From Lactobacillus sp. ESL0677 (lineage in GTDB: Bacteria > Bacillota > Bacilli > Lactobacillales > Lactobacillaceae): 64,000 bases of DNA. The translations under genes and the position numbers were made by a program. Numbering within the stretch: the stretch's first letter is position 1; every line of letters begins with the position of its first letter. The DNA lies in NCBI RefSeq assembly GCF_029392875.1, contig NZ_CP113946.1, positions 62,001-126,000 on the forward strand, given 5' to 3'. Shown one piece after another: positions 9,378 through 18,376 of the stretch. The notes below the pieces were generated by a model. The model had not been told where the DNA came from. It did not search any database and saw nothing but the letters and a program-made list of their open reading frames with translations.

Positions 9378-9450
9378 TTCATTTTCCCTTCGCTGGCATT
9401 GTCCATAGCAGGTTCAACGGGTATTATCTCAGCCTTGCGGCACCCCAATG
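9378..9450 (-). promoter_or_regulatory. TPP riboswitch (THI element) upstream of ECF genes
   Basis: Read on the minus strand, the conserved THI-box segments occur in order: GGGGTGCC, the pyrimidine-sensing core GGCTGAGATAATACCC, GAACCTG and GCGAAGGGAAAATGA. They carry the usual pyrophosphate-helix bases. A terminator hairpin follows within 15 bases. This links the ECF cassette to thiamin metabolism. Confidence 0.95.
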
Positions 9451-9580
9451 TTATCAAACCAATTTTACATGAAAACCGCTTTTTTGTCTAGTCATGATGG
9501 CTTAATGAAAATAAAATACCAGTGAATCTTGATTTTGCTATATAATAAAAGTATTAAACTAATAATAAGAAGGTGAAACT

Positions 9581-10519
9581 ATGGCAGCAGTCAAATTGGC
9601 GCAATATTTAGCTAGTATTTTAAGCTCAACTAATAGCGATACGAATGAATTACGATTAAAGGCAGTGGGTAGCAGCTTTGATTTGTTTACTGTTTATCTC
9701 GAAAATCACAACACTGGTGTCCATCGTTATCAAACAACAAATGCGATGATTTTTTATGAGGCTGGTGGCAAAGCAAATATTAAAATTCACGGACAAGACT
9801 TTGAGTTAGGAGTAGGCAATATTGTCTTTTTGCCAGCTAAAAGTGATTATGAAGTCCAAAAGCAAACTAAAACTGACGTTTTGGTAAAGTTAGATTTAAA
9901 TTCTAAGTATAATTTACAATATTTCCTGGGAAATATTACCAATCAGGAGTCACGTGAAGAGCAGGCAATTAAGCAAGTAATTAGCAATTTGCGGGTTAAT
10001 CGTCTGTTATATTTAAAGTCAACGCCAATTTCTAAATCGGCACAATTAATGAATAAGATAATTGATGAATATTTAAGCCATAATTTATTTACCGAGAGTG
10101 TAGTTAAAGCAGAACTAAATTTATTGTTAGTTGCGGCAGTACGTAATCAGAACTTCGCTGCAGCGCCAGCAAAAAAGCAGGGCTTTGCCAATGCAACACT
10201 TGAAAGCTATATCGATGCTAATTTTGCCGATATTACTTTAGATGCAGCTGCTAAATATTTTGGCTTTAATCCAAATTATTTTTCTAGTTTAGTTAAGCAA
10301 AAAACTGGCAAAAGCTTTGTGGAGCATGTTGATGAACGGCGAATGCAGGAAGCCCGCAATTTACTTGCGCGTCCTGATATTTCGGTTAAGGAGATTATTG
10401 CTAGGGTTGGTTATAATGGCAAGTCATTTTTCTATAAAAAGTTTAATGAATACTATCATCAGACGCCAGTTCAAATGCGTGCGGAGCTATTTCGTCAGGC
10501 TAATATTAATTTGAAATAA
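9581..10519 (+). CDS. AraC-family transcriptional regulator
   Basis: A 312-residue activator-type regulator. The N-terminal part (about 30-110) resembles a cupin-like sensor, and the C-terminal 100 residues hold two helix-turn-helix units (LDAAAKYFGFNPNYFSSLVKQKTG and the following VKEIIARVGYNGKSFFYKKF segment). The start is supported by AGAAGGTG at 9569-9576. It stands alone between the two TPP-riboswitch units and is transcribed away from the ECF genes, but no direct link to thiamin control can be seen. Carbohydrate control, common for lactobacillar AraC proteins, is an equal possibility. Confidence 0.85.
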   Translation: MAAVKLAQYLASILSSTNSDTNELRLKAVGSSFDLFTVYLENHNTGVHRYQTTNAMIFYEAGGKANIKIHGQDFELGVGNIVFLPAKSDYEVQKQTKTDVLVKLDLNSKYNLQYFLGNITNQESREEQAIKQVISNLRVNRLLYLKSTPISKSAQLMNKIIDEYLSHNLFTESVVKAELNLLLVAAVRNQNFAAAPAKKQGFANATLESYIDANFADITLDAAAKYFGFNPNYFSSLVKQKTGKSFVEHVDERRMQEARNLLARPDISVKEIIARVGYNGKSFFYKKFNEYYHQTPVQMRAELFRQANINLK

Positions 10520-10527
10520 AAAAATAA

Positions 10528-10556
10528 TTGACAGCGCAACCAAAAGCTGTTATACC
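10528..10556 (+). promoter_or_regulatory. Sigma-A promoter of thiS operon
   Basis: TTGACA at 10528-10533 and TATACC at 10551-10556 are separated by exactly 17 bases, just before the TPP riboswitch. Confidence 0.75.
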
Positions 10557-10583
10557 TAAACTATAGTTTAATAATAAAAGTTC

Positions 10584-10660
10584 GTCTGGGGTGTCGCGTA
10601 AGCGACTGAGATTATACTCATCGAACCTGATGTAGTTTATACTACCGAAGGAAGAGCGGC
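10584..10660 (+). promoter_or_regulatory. TPP riboswitch (THI element) of the thiS-thiE operon
   Basis: The conserved segments occur in order: CTGGGGTGTC, GACTGAGATTATACTC, GAACCTGATGTAGTT and ACCGAAGGAAG. The strong promoter upstream and terminator downstream make a complete attenuation unit. Confidence 0.95.
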
Positions 10661-10673
10661 CTGTTGATCAATT

Positions 10674-10712
10674 TTTGAGCCATTCTTAAATAAGAATGGC
10701 TCATTTTTATTA
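10674..10712 (+). terminator. Attenuator terminator of thiS operon
   Basis: The arms TGAGCCATTCTTA and TAAGAATGGCTCA form a 13-bp perfect stem followed by TTTTTATT. It lies between the TPP aptamer and thiS and is the probable off-state structure. Confidence 0.92.
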
Positions 10713-10749
10713 AAAGTCCTTTCCTTTGATAACCGAAGGAGGGGATTTT

Positions 10750-10944
10750 TTGGTTATTGTTAATGGTGAAGAAGTGGCAGCTATAGGTATATCAATTGCA
10801 ACACTTTTAACCCAAAGAAATGCGCCAGTCAGCAATTTAGCAGTTGAACTGAATGGTAAGATTGTGCCTCGCAGTGATTTTGCTAATGTTTTGCTAAAAG
10901 AAAATGACAAGGTGGAAATAATTTCATTTGTTGGGGGTGGATAA
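10750..10944 (+). CDS. thiS: ThiS sulfur-carrier protein
   Basis: A ubiquitin-fold carrier, thiocarboxylated at its C-terminus to give sulfur to the thiazole ring. The 64 residues start VIVNGEEV and end in the required Gly-Gly (FVGGG). I take the TTG at 10750 as start because GAAGGAGGGG ends six bases before it; the earlier TTG at 10726 lies upstream of that ribosome site. It is directly followed by thiF and forms the first gene of the TPP-regulated operon. Confidence 0.9.
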   Translation: MVIVNGEEVAAIGISIATLLTQRNAPVSNLAVELNGKIVPRSDFANVLLKENDKVEIISFVGGG

Positions 10945-11583
10945 ATGCTAGATAGGTCACAAAATTCGGCAATTATCGCTGAAATGCAAAAACGCAATGT
11001 CTCGGGATCTAGCTCTAAACTAGCTGCTGCCAAGGTAACTATTGCTGGTTGTGGCGGTTTAGGAACAAATATTTCTCTTGCTTTAGCTCGCATTGGTGTC
11101 GGTCAAATAACTTTGATTGACTTTGACCAGGTTGAATTAAGCAATCTTAATCGTCAGCAATTTAAATTTAGTCAAGTTGGAATGGCGAAGGTAGTTGCGA
11201 TGAAAGAGAATTTGCAGGAAGTTAATCCGTTTATAACGGTTAAAGCAGTAAAAGACCGAGTAACACCGCAAAATATCGCGGGGCTATTTCAAGATGCAGA
11301 TATTATCTGTGAGGCCTTTGATGACCCAGCGGCTAAAGCAATGCTACTGGAAAATGTTACGAAAATTTTTCCCGATAAGCCGCTAGTCATGGCGTCAGGA
11401 ATGGCAGGAATTCATAGCGCCAATGCAATTAAGACGCGAAAGATATTGCCTAACGTGTATTTAGCAGGTGATGGCAAGTCTAAAGGGATAGAGGGTCTGA
11501 TGGCTCCACGCGTGACAATTTGCGCTGGTCATGAGGCGAACATGATTATCCAGTTGATTTTAGGAATTGAAGATTTAAATTGA
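10945..11583 (+). CDS. thiF: ThiF, ThiS adenylyltransferase (family 2)
   Basis: Activates the C-terminus of ThiS by adenylation. It carries the nucleotide-binding [12 protein letters not shown] near residue 30 and the E1-like LSNLNRQQF. The length of 212 residues, with no zinc-binding CxxC pair at the end, fits the short ThiF class that in anaerobes is encoded with thiS, thiG and usually thiH, rather than the E. coli type. Its start codon immediately follows the thiS stop. The stop overlaps the upstream reading of thiG. Confidence 0.9.
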   Translation: MLDRSQNSAIIAEMQKRNVSGSSSKLAAAKVTIAGCGGLGTNISLALARIGVGQITLIDFDQVELSNLNRQQFKFSQVGMAKVVAMKENLQEVNPFITVKAVKDRVTPQNIAGLFQDADIICEAFDDPAAKAMLLENVTKIFPDKPLVMASGMAGIHSANAIKTRKILPNVYLAGDGKSKGIEGLMAPRVTICAGHEANMIIQLILGIEDLN

Positions 11584-11597
11584 AAGAGGAAAATATA

Positions 11598-12374
11598 ATG
11601 ACAAATACTAAAGAAACAGATTTATTAACAATTGGCGGGCACACATTTACTTCACGGTTTATTTTGGGCTCAGGGAAATATTCTTATGACCTGATTGATG
11701 CGGCAGTAAAGCATGCTAAGGCACAAATCATTACAATGGCTTTACGCCGGACAACGTCTGACCAAGAAAATATTCTTAATTACATTCCTGAAGGTGTGAC
11801 GATTTTACCAAATACGTCAGGGTCGACAACTGCTGAGGAAGCAATTAGAACTGCGCGTTTAGCTCGTGAATTAAGTGGCAGTGACTTCATCAAGTTGGAG
11901 GTAGTGCCTGATAAAAAGTACTTGTTACCAGATAATGCAGCAACCGTTAAGGCAACAGAGGTTCTGGCAAAAGAAGGCTTTATTGTCATGCCGTATATTT
12001 TACCTGACTTAAATACTGCCCGAGAACTAGTTGATGCGGGTGCAGCTACTGTCATGCCACTAGCAGCACCAATTGGTACCAATAAAGGCTTGGCAACCAA
12101 AGAGTTAATTCAGATTTTAATTGATGAAATCGACGTTCCAGTGATTGTTGACGCAGGAATTGGTCGTCCAAGCCAAGCTGCTGAAGCAATGGAAATGGGT
12201 GCCGATGCGATTATGGCTAATACTTCAATGGCAACAGCTGAGAATATTCCGTTAATGGCTGAAGCTTTTAAATTGGGAATTGAAGCTGGACGTAAGGCTT
12301 ATTTGGCTGGTCCCGGTCGTGTAATTGAACACGGTGCAGTTGCTTCATCACCATTAACTGGTGTAAGTAAGTAA
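11598..12374 (+). CDS. thiG: ThiG thiazole synthase
   Basis: TIM-barrel enzyme that condenses 1-deoxy-xylulose 5-phosphate, the ThiS thiocarboxylate and dehydroglycine into the thiazole phosphate of thiamin. Family motifs include [19 protein letters not shown] with the lysine, and [18 protein letters not shown]; length 258 is normal. The ATG at 11598 is preceded by AAAGAGGA at 11583-11590. The partner that makes dehydroglycine (ThiH or ThiO) is not in this operon, which is unusual. Confidence 0.95.
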   Translation: MTNTKETDLLTIGGHTFTSRFILGSGKYSYDLIDAAVKHAKAQIITMALRRTTSDQENILNYIPEGVTILPNTSGSTTAEEAIRTARLARELSGSDFIKLEVVPDKKYLLPDNAATVKATEVLAKEGFIVMPYILPDLNTARELVDAGAATVMPLAAPIGTNKGLATKELIQILIDEIDVPVIVDAGIGRPSQAAEAMEMGADAIMANTSMATAENIPLMAEAFKLGIEAGRKAYLAGPGRVIEHGAVASSPLTGVSK

Positions 12375-12378
12375 CGTC

Positions 12379-13599
12379 ATGCAGCAGAGTAAGAAAATAA
12401 CGGTTAATCAGCTTTTTAAGCAGATTACAACTCTGCCTAATTCGGGATTAGGACAGAACCGCTTGGTCTATTCTTCTGATTGGCTTCAGGGACAAAAATT
12501 ATTAATTCAGTTTGCATTAAAAGTGGGTTTTCAAGTTACAGTTGATGACTATGGTAATGCCTATTTGGACTTACTTGGAAATGACCAAGAACAAGTGATT
12601 GCGACGGGTTCGCATATGGACACTGTGAAAAATGGCGGCCGTTTTGATGGTTTGTATGGTGTTCTGGGTGGCTTACAGGCTGCTTTGAACCTGCGCGAGC
12701 AGTTTGGTACTTCACAAAAGACAATTCGAGTAATTTCTTTTTGCGAAGAAGAAGGCAGCCGCTTCGACGCTACCTTTAGCGGTTCGAAGCACTATGCACG
12801 TGTAGTTGAGATTAATGGCTTAGTTGATGAAAATGGCATCAAAATCGAAAATGCTCGCAGTAATGCAGTTAACCAATTGAAGCAAATTAGCGGCGTCAAG
12901 TATGCTCTTCCCGCTCTGCCGCAAAACTTTACTGAATTGCACGTTGAGCAAGGAAACCGCCTTACTCGCAACAATATTTCACTTGGTTTGGTTACAGCAA
13001 TTGTGGGTCAGCGGCGTTATCGCGTTACAGTTAATGGCATTACTAATCATGCGGGCACGACCTTGATGACTGAGCGCCATGATGCTTTGCAGGCAACAAT
13101 TAAGTTAATTAACCAGTTTGAAGTGCTTGCGAGTGCAGTGGATCCACTTTTGACTTTTACAGTTGGAGAACTTGCTGTTTGGCCGAATACTTCTAACGTG
13201 ATTCCCGGCAAAGTGACGTTTTTTATTGATTGTCGTCATCAAAATAATGAGCTGTTAGATGAATTTGAAAAAATGATGAAAAACACCATTGCTAATCTTC
13301 CTGATCCGCTGATTAACGTTGAATTTAAGCGCTGGGTTCATGATCAACCTGTAATTTTAAGTTCGGAAATGCTGACGAAAAATGAAAAATTAGCGCACAA
13401 AATGGGTTATTCAATCATGAAATTGGCTTCGGGTGCAGGACACGATAGTGAAATTATGAATCGTGTCGTACCAACGACAATGATTTTTGTACCCAGCATT
13501 AATGGTATTAGTCACGCACCAGAAGAAAATACCAAACCTGAGGATTTGCAGCGGGGAGTTGAATTTTTGACCGCATCGCTTTATCAGGAGGCATATTAA
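12379..13599 (+). CDS. M20-family amidohydrolase (AllC/carbamoylase type), candidate thiamin-pyrimidine salvage
   Basis: A zinc amidohydrolase of the hydantoinase/carbamoylase branch. The metal ligands show in GSHMDTVKNGGRFDG (near residue 76), CEEEGSRF and LHVEQG, with the lid domain and a late GAGHDSE. Family members hydrolyse allantoate, N-carbamoyl amino acids, or, as YlmB in Bacillus, N-formyl-aminopyrimidine produced by thiamin decay. It lies between thiG and a transporter under a TPP riboswitch, five bases after thiG, so a thiamin-precursor amide is the best guess. The exact substrate is inference. Length 406 is normal. Confidence 0.85.
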   Translation: MQQSKKITVNQLFKQITTLPNSGLGQNRLVYSSDWLQGQKLLIQFALKVGFQVTVDDYGNAYLDLLGNDQEQVIATGSHMDTVKNGGRFDGLYGVLGGLQAALNLREQFGTSQKTIRVISFCEEEGSRFDATFSGSKHYARVVEINGLVDENGIKIENARSNAVNQLKQISGVKYALPALPQNFTELHVEQGNRLTRNNISLGLVTAIVGQRRYRVTVNGITNHAGTTLMTERHDALQATIKLINQFEVLASAVDPLLTFTVGELAVWPNTSNVIPGKVTFFIDCRHQNNELLDEFEKMMKNTIANLPDPLINVEFKRWVHDQPVILSSEMLTKNEKLAHKMGYSIMKLASGAGHDSEIMNRVVPTTMIFVPSINGISHAPEENTKPEDLQRGVEFLTASLYQEAY

Positions 13600-13601
13600 T
13601 A

Positions 13602-14810
13602 ATGCATAAAATTAGCTTGACTGGCCAGATCACAATTGGTGTCATAATTGGGGCGCTAGTTGGCTGGCTATTACCTAAGTGGGCGGAAAATTTAACGATT
13701 GTTGGCGATATCTTTTTACGGCTGCTGCAAATGGTAATTGTCTGGCTAATTTTGGGTGCAGTCATCGAGGCTTTAGGTAGCTTAAAGTTTGCGGAATTGG
13801 GTAAATTGGGGCTAAAAACTTGTCTTTGGTTTACCATTACAACGATTTTGGCGGCGGTTGAAGGCGTGCTTTTAGGCATAGTCTTTAAGCCGGGAACAAT
13901 GCTAAGGCTGCCGAATTTAGTAAAAACAAAAGTAGTGCTGCATTCTAGCGTTAATTTACGTGCAGCAATCCTGCATCTGTTTCCTGATAATATTTTTGCA
14001 TCTCTTACTAAAGGAAACGTGATCCAAGTAATTGTTTTTGCTGTTTTATTCGGTCTTGTCTTAAGTCGCGCCAATGAAAATAATGAATATCATCTAGTGC
14101 TGAAGCTGATTAAACAATTTAATCAGTTGATTGTTAAGTTGGTGATGCTAATCATCAAGCTGGCGCCGCTCGGTATCGCCTGTATGTTTGCTAGTACAAT
14201 TGCGAAAAATGGTGGTAAAGTGTTCTTGCCTTTGTTGTACTTTCTAGTGCTTTATGCAGTAGCAGTAATCGTGTTTTTACTCGCCTTATTTATCTTTGTT
14301 GGTTTAGTTGCTCATGTATCTTTTTGGGGCCTAGTTAAAGGCCTGACTAGAATCATCGTTGTTGCTTTTACCACAACTTCATCTGCCGCAACTTTACCAA
14401 TTGAAATGATTGATGCTCAAGAAAAGCTGGGGGTCAGTAAATCCGTTACTCAGCTTGTTTTACCGCTGGGAATGGCGCTGAACAGTAATGGTCTAGCGCT
14501 GTATCTATCTCTAGTTTGTATAACCTTAATGCAGCTTTACGGTGCTAGTTTAGCGCCAGTATTGCTGTTAAGAATAATTCTGCTAGCTGTCTTGTCATGC
14601 TTAGGGACTGTAGTGGTTCCAGGTGGCGGCATTGTTGCGTTAACAATTGCGCTTCCTGTACTTGGCTTTCCTAATACATGTATTGCTTTATTTGCTGGGA
14701 TTGATTGGTTTGTCGGGATGTTTCGTGCAGTTGCTAATGTTGTTGGCGACACGATTACGGCGGTAGGTGTGGCGGCATCAACGAGCCAGTTGAATAGGGA
14801 TGTCTATTAG
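13602..14810 (+). CDS. DAACS-family (glutamate/dicarboxylate symporter-like) transporter in thiamin operon
   Basis: A polytopic membrane protein of the dicarboxylate/amino acid:cation symporter family. The serine-rich re-entrant loop reads FTTTSSAATLP, and the cation/substrate motif corresponding to NMDGT reads ALNSNGLALYLSL near residue 290. The replaced acidic residue suggests a substrate other than glutamate. It follows the M20 hydrolase with two bases between them and precedes thiE, all under a TPP riboswitch, so I infer uptake of a thiamin precursor such as a pyrimidine degradation product. Length 402 is typical. Confidence 0.85.
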   Translation: MHKISLTGQITIGVIIGALVGWLLPKWAENLTIVGDIFLRLLQMVIVWLILGAVIEALGSLKFAELGKLGLKTCLWFTITTILAAVEGVLLGIVFKPGTMLRLPNLVKTKVVLHSSVNLRAAILHLFPDNIFASLTKGNVIQVIVFAVLFGLVLSRANENNEYHLVLKLIKQFNQLIVKLVMLIIKLAPLGIACMFASTIAKNGGKVFLPLLYFLVLYAVAVIVFLLALFIFVGLVAHVSFWGLVKGLTRIIVVAFTTTSSAATLPIEMIDAQEKLGVSKSVTQLVLPLGMALNSNGLALYLSLVCITLMQLYGASLAPVLLLRIILLAVLSCLGTVVVPGGGIVALTIALPVLGFPNTCIALFAGIDWFVGMFRAVANVVGDTITAVGVAASTSQLNRDVY

Positions 14811-14822
14811 GGAGAAATGATT

Positions 14823-15452
14823 ATGAAAATACAAAAACGACCATTATACTTAGTTACCGATCGGACTAATTTAACTGATAATCAATTTTTAACTACGATT
14901 GAGCAAGCTTGCAAAAGTGGCGTTGATCTGGTGCAGTTACGTGAAAAACAGCTATCTGGGCGTGAATATTACGAATTAGCGCAAGCAGTTAAGCAAATAA
15001 CTGACCGTTATCAGTTGCCGCTAATTATTGACGATCGCCTTGATATTGCTCAAGCGATTAATGCCGCGGGAGTCCATTTAGGGCAAAGTGATTTGCCCGT
15101 CAAGGCTGCCCGTCAAATTTTAGGGGCAGATAAGATTATTGGCGCGACAACTAAGACACTGCCGCAAGCTCTTGAAGCAGAAAAAGAGGGTGCTGACTAC
15201 TTGGGCGTAGGCGCAATCTTTCCGACGCAAACCCACGTTAAAACAGTGCATACAAGTGTGGCAACATTAAGCCAAATTAGGCAAAATGTTTCAATTCCTG
15301 TTTATGCAATTGGCGGCTTAAAGGCGCATAATGTTGCGGCAGTTAAGCCAGCTCATGTTGCAGGAGTTGCCGTTGTATCGGCAATTATGCAAGCTGCTGA
15401 CCCAATTAAGGCAACACAAGAGCTAAGACAAGCAGTTTTAGCAGCCTTATAA
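14823..15452 (+). CDS. thiE: ThiE thiamin-phosphate synthase
   Basis: Joins hydroxymethylpyrimidine pyrophosphate and thiazole phosphate to thiamin phosphate. Motifs include DLVQLREKQ, LIIDDRLDIA, GVHLGQSDLP, GATTKT and YLGVGAIFPTQTHVK. The ATG at 14823 is favoured over 14817 because GGGAGA lies only two bases before the earlier one. It is the last gene of the riboswitch operon. ThiD, ThiM and TenA are not nearby, so supply of the pyrimidine moiety must come from elsewhere in the genome or from uptake. Confidence 0.95.
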   Translation: MKIQKRPLYLVTDRTNLTDNQFLTTIEQACKSGVDLVQLREKQLSGREYYELAQAVKQITDRYQLPLIIDDRLDIAQAINAAGVHLGQSDLPVKAARQILGADKIIGATTKTLPQALEAEKEGADYLGVGAIFPTQTHVKTVHTSVATLSQIRQNVSIPVYAIGGLKAHNVAAVKPAHVAGVAVVSAIMQAADPIKATQELRQAVLAAL

Positions 15453-15467
15453 AAATTAATTGAAATC

Positions 15468-15503
15468 AAAAAAGACATCTGTTCTTGAACAGGTGTCTTT
15501 TTG
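15468..15503. terminator. Terminator after thiE, shared with htpX
   Basis: The arms AAAAGACATCTGTTC and GAACAGGTGTCTTTTT form a strong hairpin with A-run and T-run flanks, between the converging thi operon and lemA-htpX. Confidence 0.9.
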
Positions 15504-15508
15504 TGATA

Positions 15509-16405
15509 TTACATTTTTTCTAACCGCTTAATCCGGTCTTCTGTTGGTGGATGACTATCAAATAGGTGCGTAAAACTGTGCTTTTTGCGCAGCGGGTCTT
15601 CAATATACATCCCTGCACTACTAGGATCAGCCTTTTTCATTGGCTTACTACCCGCGATTTTTTCTAAAGCAGAAATCAATCCTTGTGGATTGCGAGTAAG
15701 GTTAACTGATGAAGCATCGGCTAAGTATTCGCGGTTACGTGATAAAGCCATTTGTGCAAGACTAGCACATAGCGGTCCCAGAATAAGCACGAAAACAATT
15801 GCGACAATTTTAAAAATGATGACAAGGTTATTATCATCATCCTTATCACTGCCACGGTCATCGTCAAACCACCAGATGTACCGACTAGCGATTCCAGATA
15901 AATAAGAAATCACGCCGACAAGAACAGCAGCAACTGTCGATAACCTAATGTCGTAATTGCGAATGTGAGAAATCTCGTGACCTAAGACGCCTTCCAGCTC
16001 TTCACGGTTCATCATTTCAAGTAATCCTTGAGTTACAGCAACAGCACTGTGGTCGGGATCACGCCCTGTTGCAAAGGCATTGGGACTGGGATCATTAATG
16101 ATAAAAACGCGGGGCATTGGTACACGGCCAGCCATGGCCATGTCTTGGACAACGTGCCACAATTCGGGGTTATCCTGTTCGTGAATTTCACTGGCATGAT
16201 TTAAGCTCATTACCATATTTGCGGGATCACGCATGACCAAAAATAGGTAAAGAACACTGATAACTAGCGCAATAACCATTCCGCCCCATGGACTATCACC
16301 AAAAATATAGCCTAAGCCAGCCCCAACAAGGGCTAAAATCACGGCAAACAAGACCATGATGATGCCGGTTTTGCGCTTATTGCGAGCAATTTGTTGAAAT
16401 AACAT
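15509..16405 (-). CDS. htpX: HtpX zinc metalloprotease
   Basis: Membrane protease of the M48 family that degrades misfolded membrane proteins. It has N-terminal transmembrane segments, the zinc motif HEISH near residue 142, further hydrophobic segments at about 157-172 and 195-215, and the third ligand region NREYLADA. Length 298 is usual. It is transcribed after lemA with a 19-base gap, a pairing found in many lactobacilli. Confidence 0.96.
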   Translation of the reverse strand: MLFQQIARNKRKTGIIMVLFAVILALVGAGLGYIFGDSPWGGMVIALVISVLYLFLVMRDPANMVMSLNHASEIHEQDNPELWHVVQDMAMAGRVPMPRVFIINDPSPNAFATGRDPDHSAVAVTQGLLEMMNREELEGVLGHEISHIRNYDIRLSTVAAVLVGVISYLSGIASRYIWWFDDDRGSDKDDDNNLVIIFKIVAIVFVLILGPLCASLAQMALSRNREYLADASSVNLTRNPQGLISALEKIAGSKPMKKADPSSAGMYIEDPLRKKHSFTHLFDSHPPTEDRIKRLEKM

Positions 16406-16424
16406 AATGATTTTGCCCTAATAT

Positions 16425-16985
16425 TTAAAATTTAACCTTAGGTGCTTCTTTTTCGGCTTCACTAGCTTGTAAGTAGTCAACCTTCTTAAAGCCATGAATG
16501 CTGGCAATAATATTTGATGGGAAAGTCAGAAGCTTTTGATCATAAAGGGCTGCTGATGAATTGTAAAGTTGGCGTGAGTAAGCAATCTTGTTCTCGGTGT
16601 TGGTCAATTCTTCTTGCAATTTCAGGAAGTTTTGGTTGGCCTTTAAGTCAGGGTAGTTTTCTTGTAAAGCAAAGATGGACTTTAAGGCATCAGAAATTTG
16701 GTTAGAAACCTTTAAGGTTTGGGTCCGGTCATCTTGAGGGATGTTAGTTAATTGGTTGCGCAATTCCACAACGTTTTCTAACGTTTCCTTTTCATGCTTA
16801 GCGTAGCCCTTAGTGGTTTCAACTAAGTTAGGAATTAAATCGTTACGCCGCTTCAATTGCACGTCGATTTGGCTCCAGGATTCGTCAGTGTATACCTTGG
16901 CTTTTTGTAGGCCGTTATAAATAGCAATATAAATTCCGATTAATAAGACAACGATAATTAAAATTATCCAAGTTAATGATGACAT
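16425..16985 (-). CDS. lemA: LemA family protein
   Basis: A small membrane-anchored protein of unclear role. There is one N-terminal transmembrane helix (about residues 4-22), then a helical LemA domain with YNGLQKAKVYTDESWSQIDV and RRNDLIPNLVETTKGY. Length 186 is normal. Its start has a very strong AAGGAGG, seven bases before the ATG. It is the first gene of the lemA-htpX operon. Confidence 0.95.
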   Translation of the reverse strand: MSSLTWIILIIVVLLIGIYIAIYNGLQKAKVYTDESWSQIDVQLKRRNDLIPNLVETTKGYAKHEKETLENVVELRNQLTNIPQDDRTQTLKVSNQISDALKSIFALQENYPDLKANQNFLKLQEELTNTENKIAYSRQLYNSSAALYDQKLLTFPSNIIASIHGFKKVDYLQASEAEKEAPKVKF

Positions 16986-17041
16986 AGGTTGAACCTCCTT
17001 ATATATACTGTTTAATTATAACTGATTATTTATTTTTTGGA

Positions 17042-17073
17042 TACAAAAAAAGGATGCTGCACAACATCCTGAT
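17042..17073 (-). terminator. Terminator of the anion permease gene
   Basis: On the minus strand the arms AGGATG and CATCCT form a short hairpin and are followed by a seven-T run, about 20 bases past the stop at 17092. Confidence 0.8.
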
Positions 17074-17091
17074 TCAGATAAGTAAAGTATG

Positions 17092-18192
17092 TTAAACGAG
17101 CAATAGTAGCCAACCAATGATTGTTAGGATTAGTAAACCGATAAATTGCATAACTGTCCATTTTTTGAAGAATTCGTTTCTTGAGACAGTTCCGTTTTGA
17201 ATGAAAGTCTTAAGCACCAACATATTGGCCATTGAGCCGATAGGTGAGCCAAAACCACCGATATTTGTGCCTAAGAACAGCGCTTTAGCGTATGGCGTAA
17301 ACTTACCAACAAGGATTGTGGCCGGCACGTTGCTGATGATTTGGCTGGATAAAATCGATGTGAAGTAAGTTGAGCTTTCTGAATTAATCATTGTGTGAAT
17401 AATCATGACAATGATTGGAATCTGCTGGATATCGCTAATAAAGATAAAAAAGCAGGTAAAAGTCAGCAGCAATGCGAAATCAACCTTAAGTAAAATTCGT
17501 GGGTTGATTAAAAAGGCAAGAATGATTGCAGCTAGCATTGGCCACGCAACGTTGACCACTTTGAAGACACCTAAAAAGAAGAAGGCGAACACAACGGTCG
17601 TAATTACAGTTGGTCGAATGCTGATATTGATTTGTTTTGTTTCTTGAACTGGAATTTGCTTGCGTGGAATAAAGTGAAAAATGATAAATGTAATCACTAG
17701 TGAACTGAGCAAGTATGGCAGTGACCATGAGAAGAAGGTCAAAGCGTTAACCGAATATTTGCTAACAAGAAAAATATTGTGTGGATTGCCCCAGGGCGTG
17801 AATGCTGCCCCGATGTTGGCGCCCATTCCAATTAACGTAACTGGCAAAATCTGCGGCAAGTCGTATTTTTTAGCAATGTTTAAATAAAGCGGAATTAGTG
17901 TTAATGCTGTTATATCATTACCAAGAAACATTCCGGCAATGATTGCTAAAAGCGTGAACAGAATATTCAGTTTGCGCGTATTGTCAGCAATACTGGTTAA
18001 TTTGTACGCGAGCACATCGAGAACATGCAAGTACGCGTAGATTTGGATGATAATTAGCATCGCGGCGACTGAAAATATTGTATGTAAGTTAATATCCCCA
18101 AGCCGCGGTCTAGCAAAAAAAAGACTTACAATGGTGACTACAGCAGTAATCTGCAAGATTTTATCACTAAAAATTTTTCTTAAGACGGTCAT
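17092..18192 (-). CDS. ArsB/NhaD-superfamily (SLC13-like) anion permease
   Basis: An inner-membrane ion transporter with about ten hydrophobic segments. The two inverted family repeats show in GNDITALTLIPLY followed by GANIGAAFTPWGNPHN, and again in GTNIGGFGSPIGSMAN. Comparable proteins move arsenite, citrate, sulfate or sodium ions; the substrate cannot be read here. I use the ATG at 18192 (MTVLRKIF), which has AAAGGGGA upstream; the in-frame start at 18222 lacks one. It stands alone with its own terminator. Confidence 0.82.
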   Translation of the reverse strand: MTVLRKIFSDKILQITAVVTIVSLFFARPRLGDINLHTIFSVAAMLIIIQIYAYLHVLDVLAYKLTSIADNTRKLNILFTLLAIIAGMFLGNDITALTLIPLYLNIAKKYDLPQILPVTLIGMGANIGAAFTPWGNPHNIFLVSKYSVNALTFFSWSLPYLLSSLVITFIIFHFIPRKQIPVQETKQINISIRPTVITTVVFAFFFLGVFKVVNVAWPMLAAIILAFLINPRILLKVDFALLLTFTCFFIFISDIQQIPIIVMIIHTMINSESSTYFTSILSSQIISNVPATILVGKFTPYAKALFLGTNIGGFGSPIGSMANMLVLKTFIQNGTVSRNEFFKKWTVMQFIGLLILTIIGWLLLLV

Positions 18193-18376
18193 AAAATGTC
18201 CCCTTTCGCAAGTTATAATCATCTATAGTTGTTACTTCTATTTTGAGCTTTTTTTCCGTTGTGTGCAATGATAAATTTTTGACTATAAAAATGTCAATTT
18301 ACTAGGCGGGAATTTTGCTTTCTTTTATGCATACAAGCTATACTTTAGTAAGTAGGAAAAATAAGGGGGATTTATA

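Noticed and set aside
13508..14074. 188-codon minus-strand frame across the hydrolase-transporter boundary
   Set aside because: Shadow of two well supported genes; the product is basic and without any recognisable motif.
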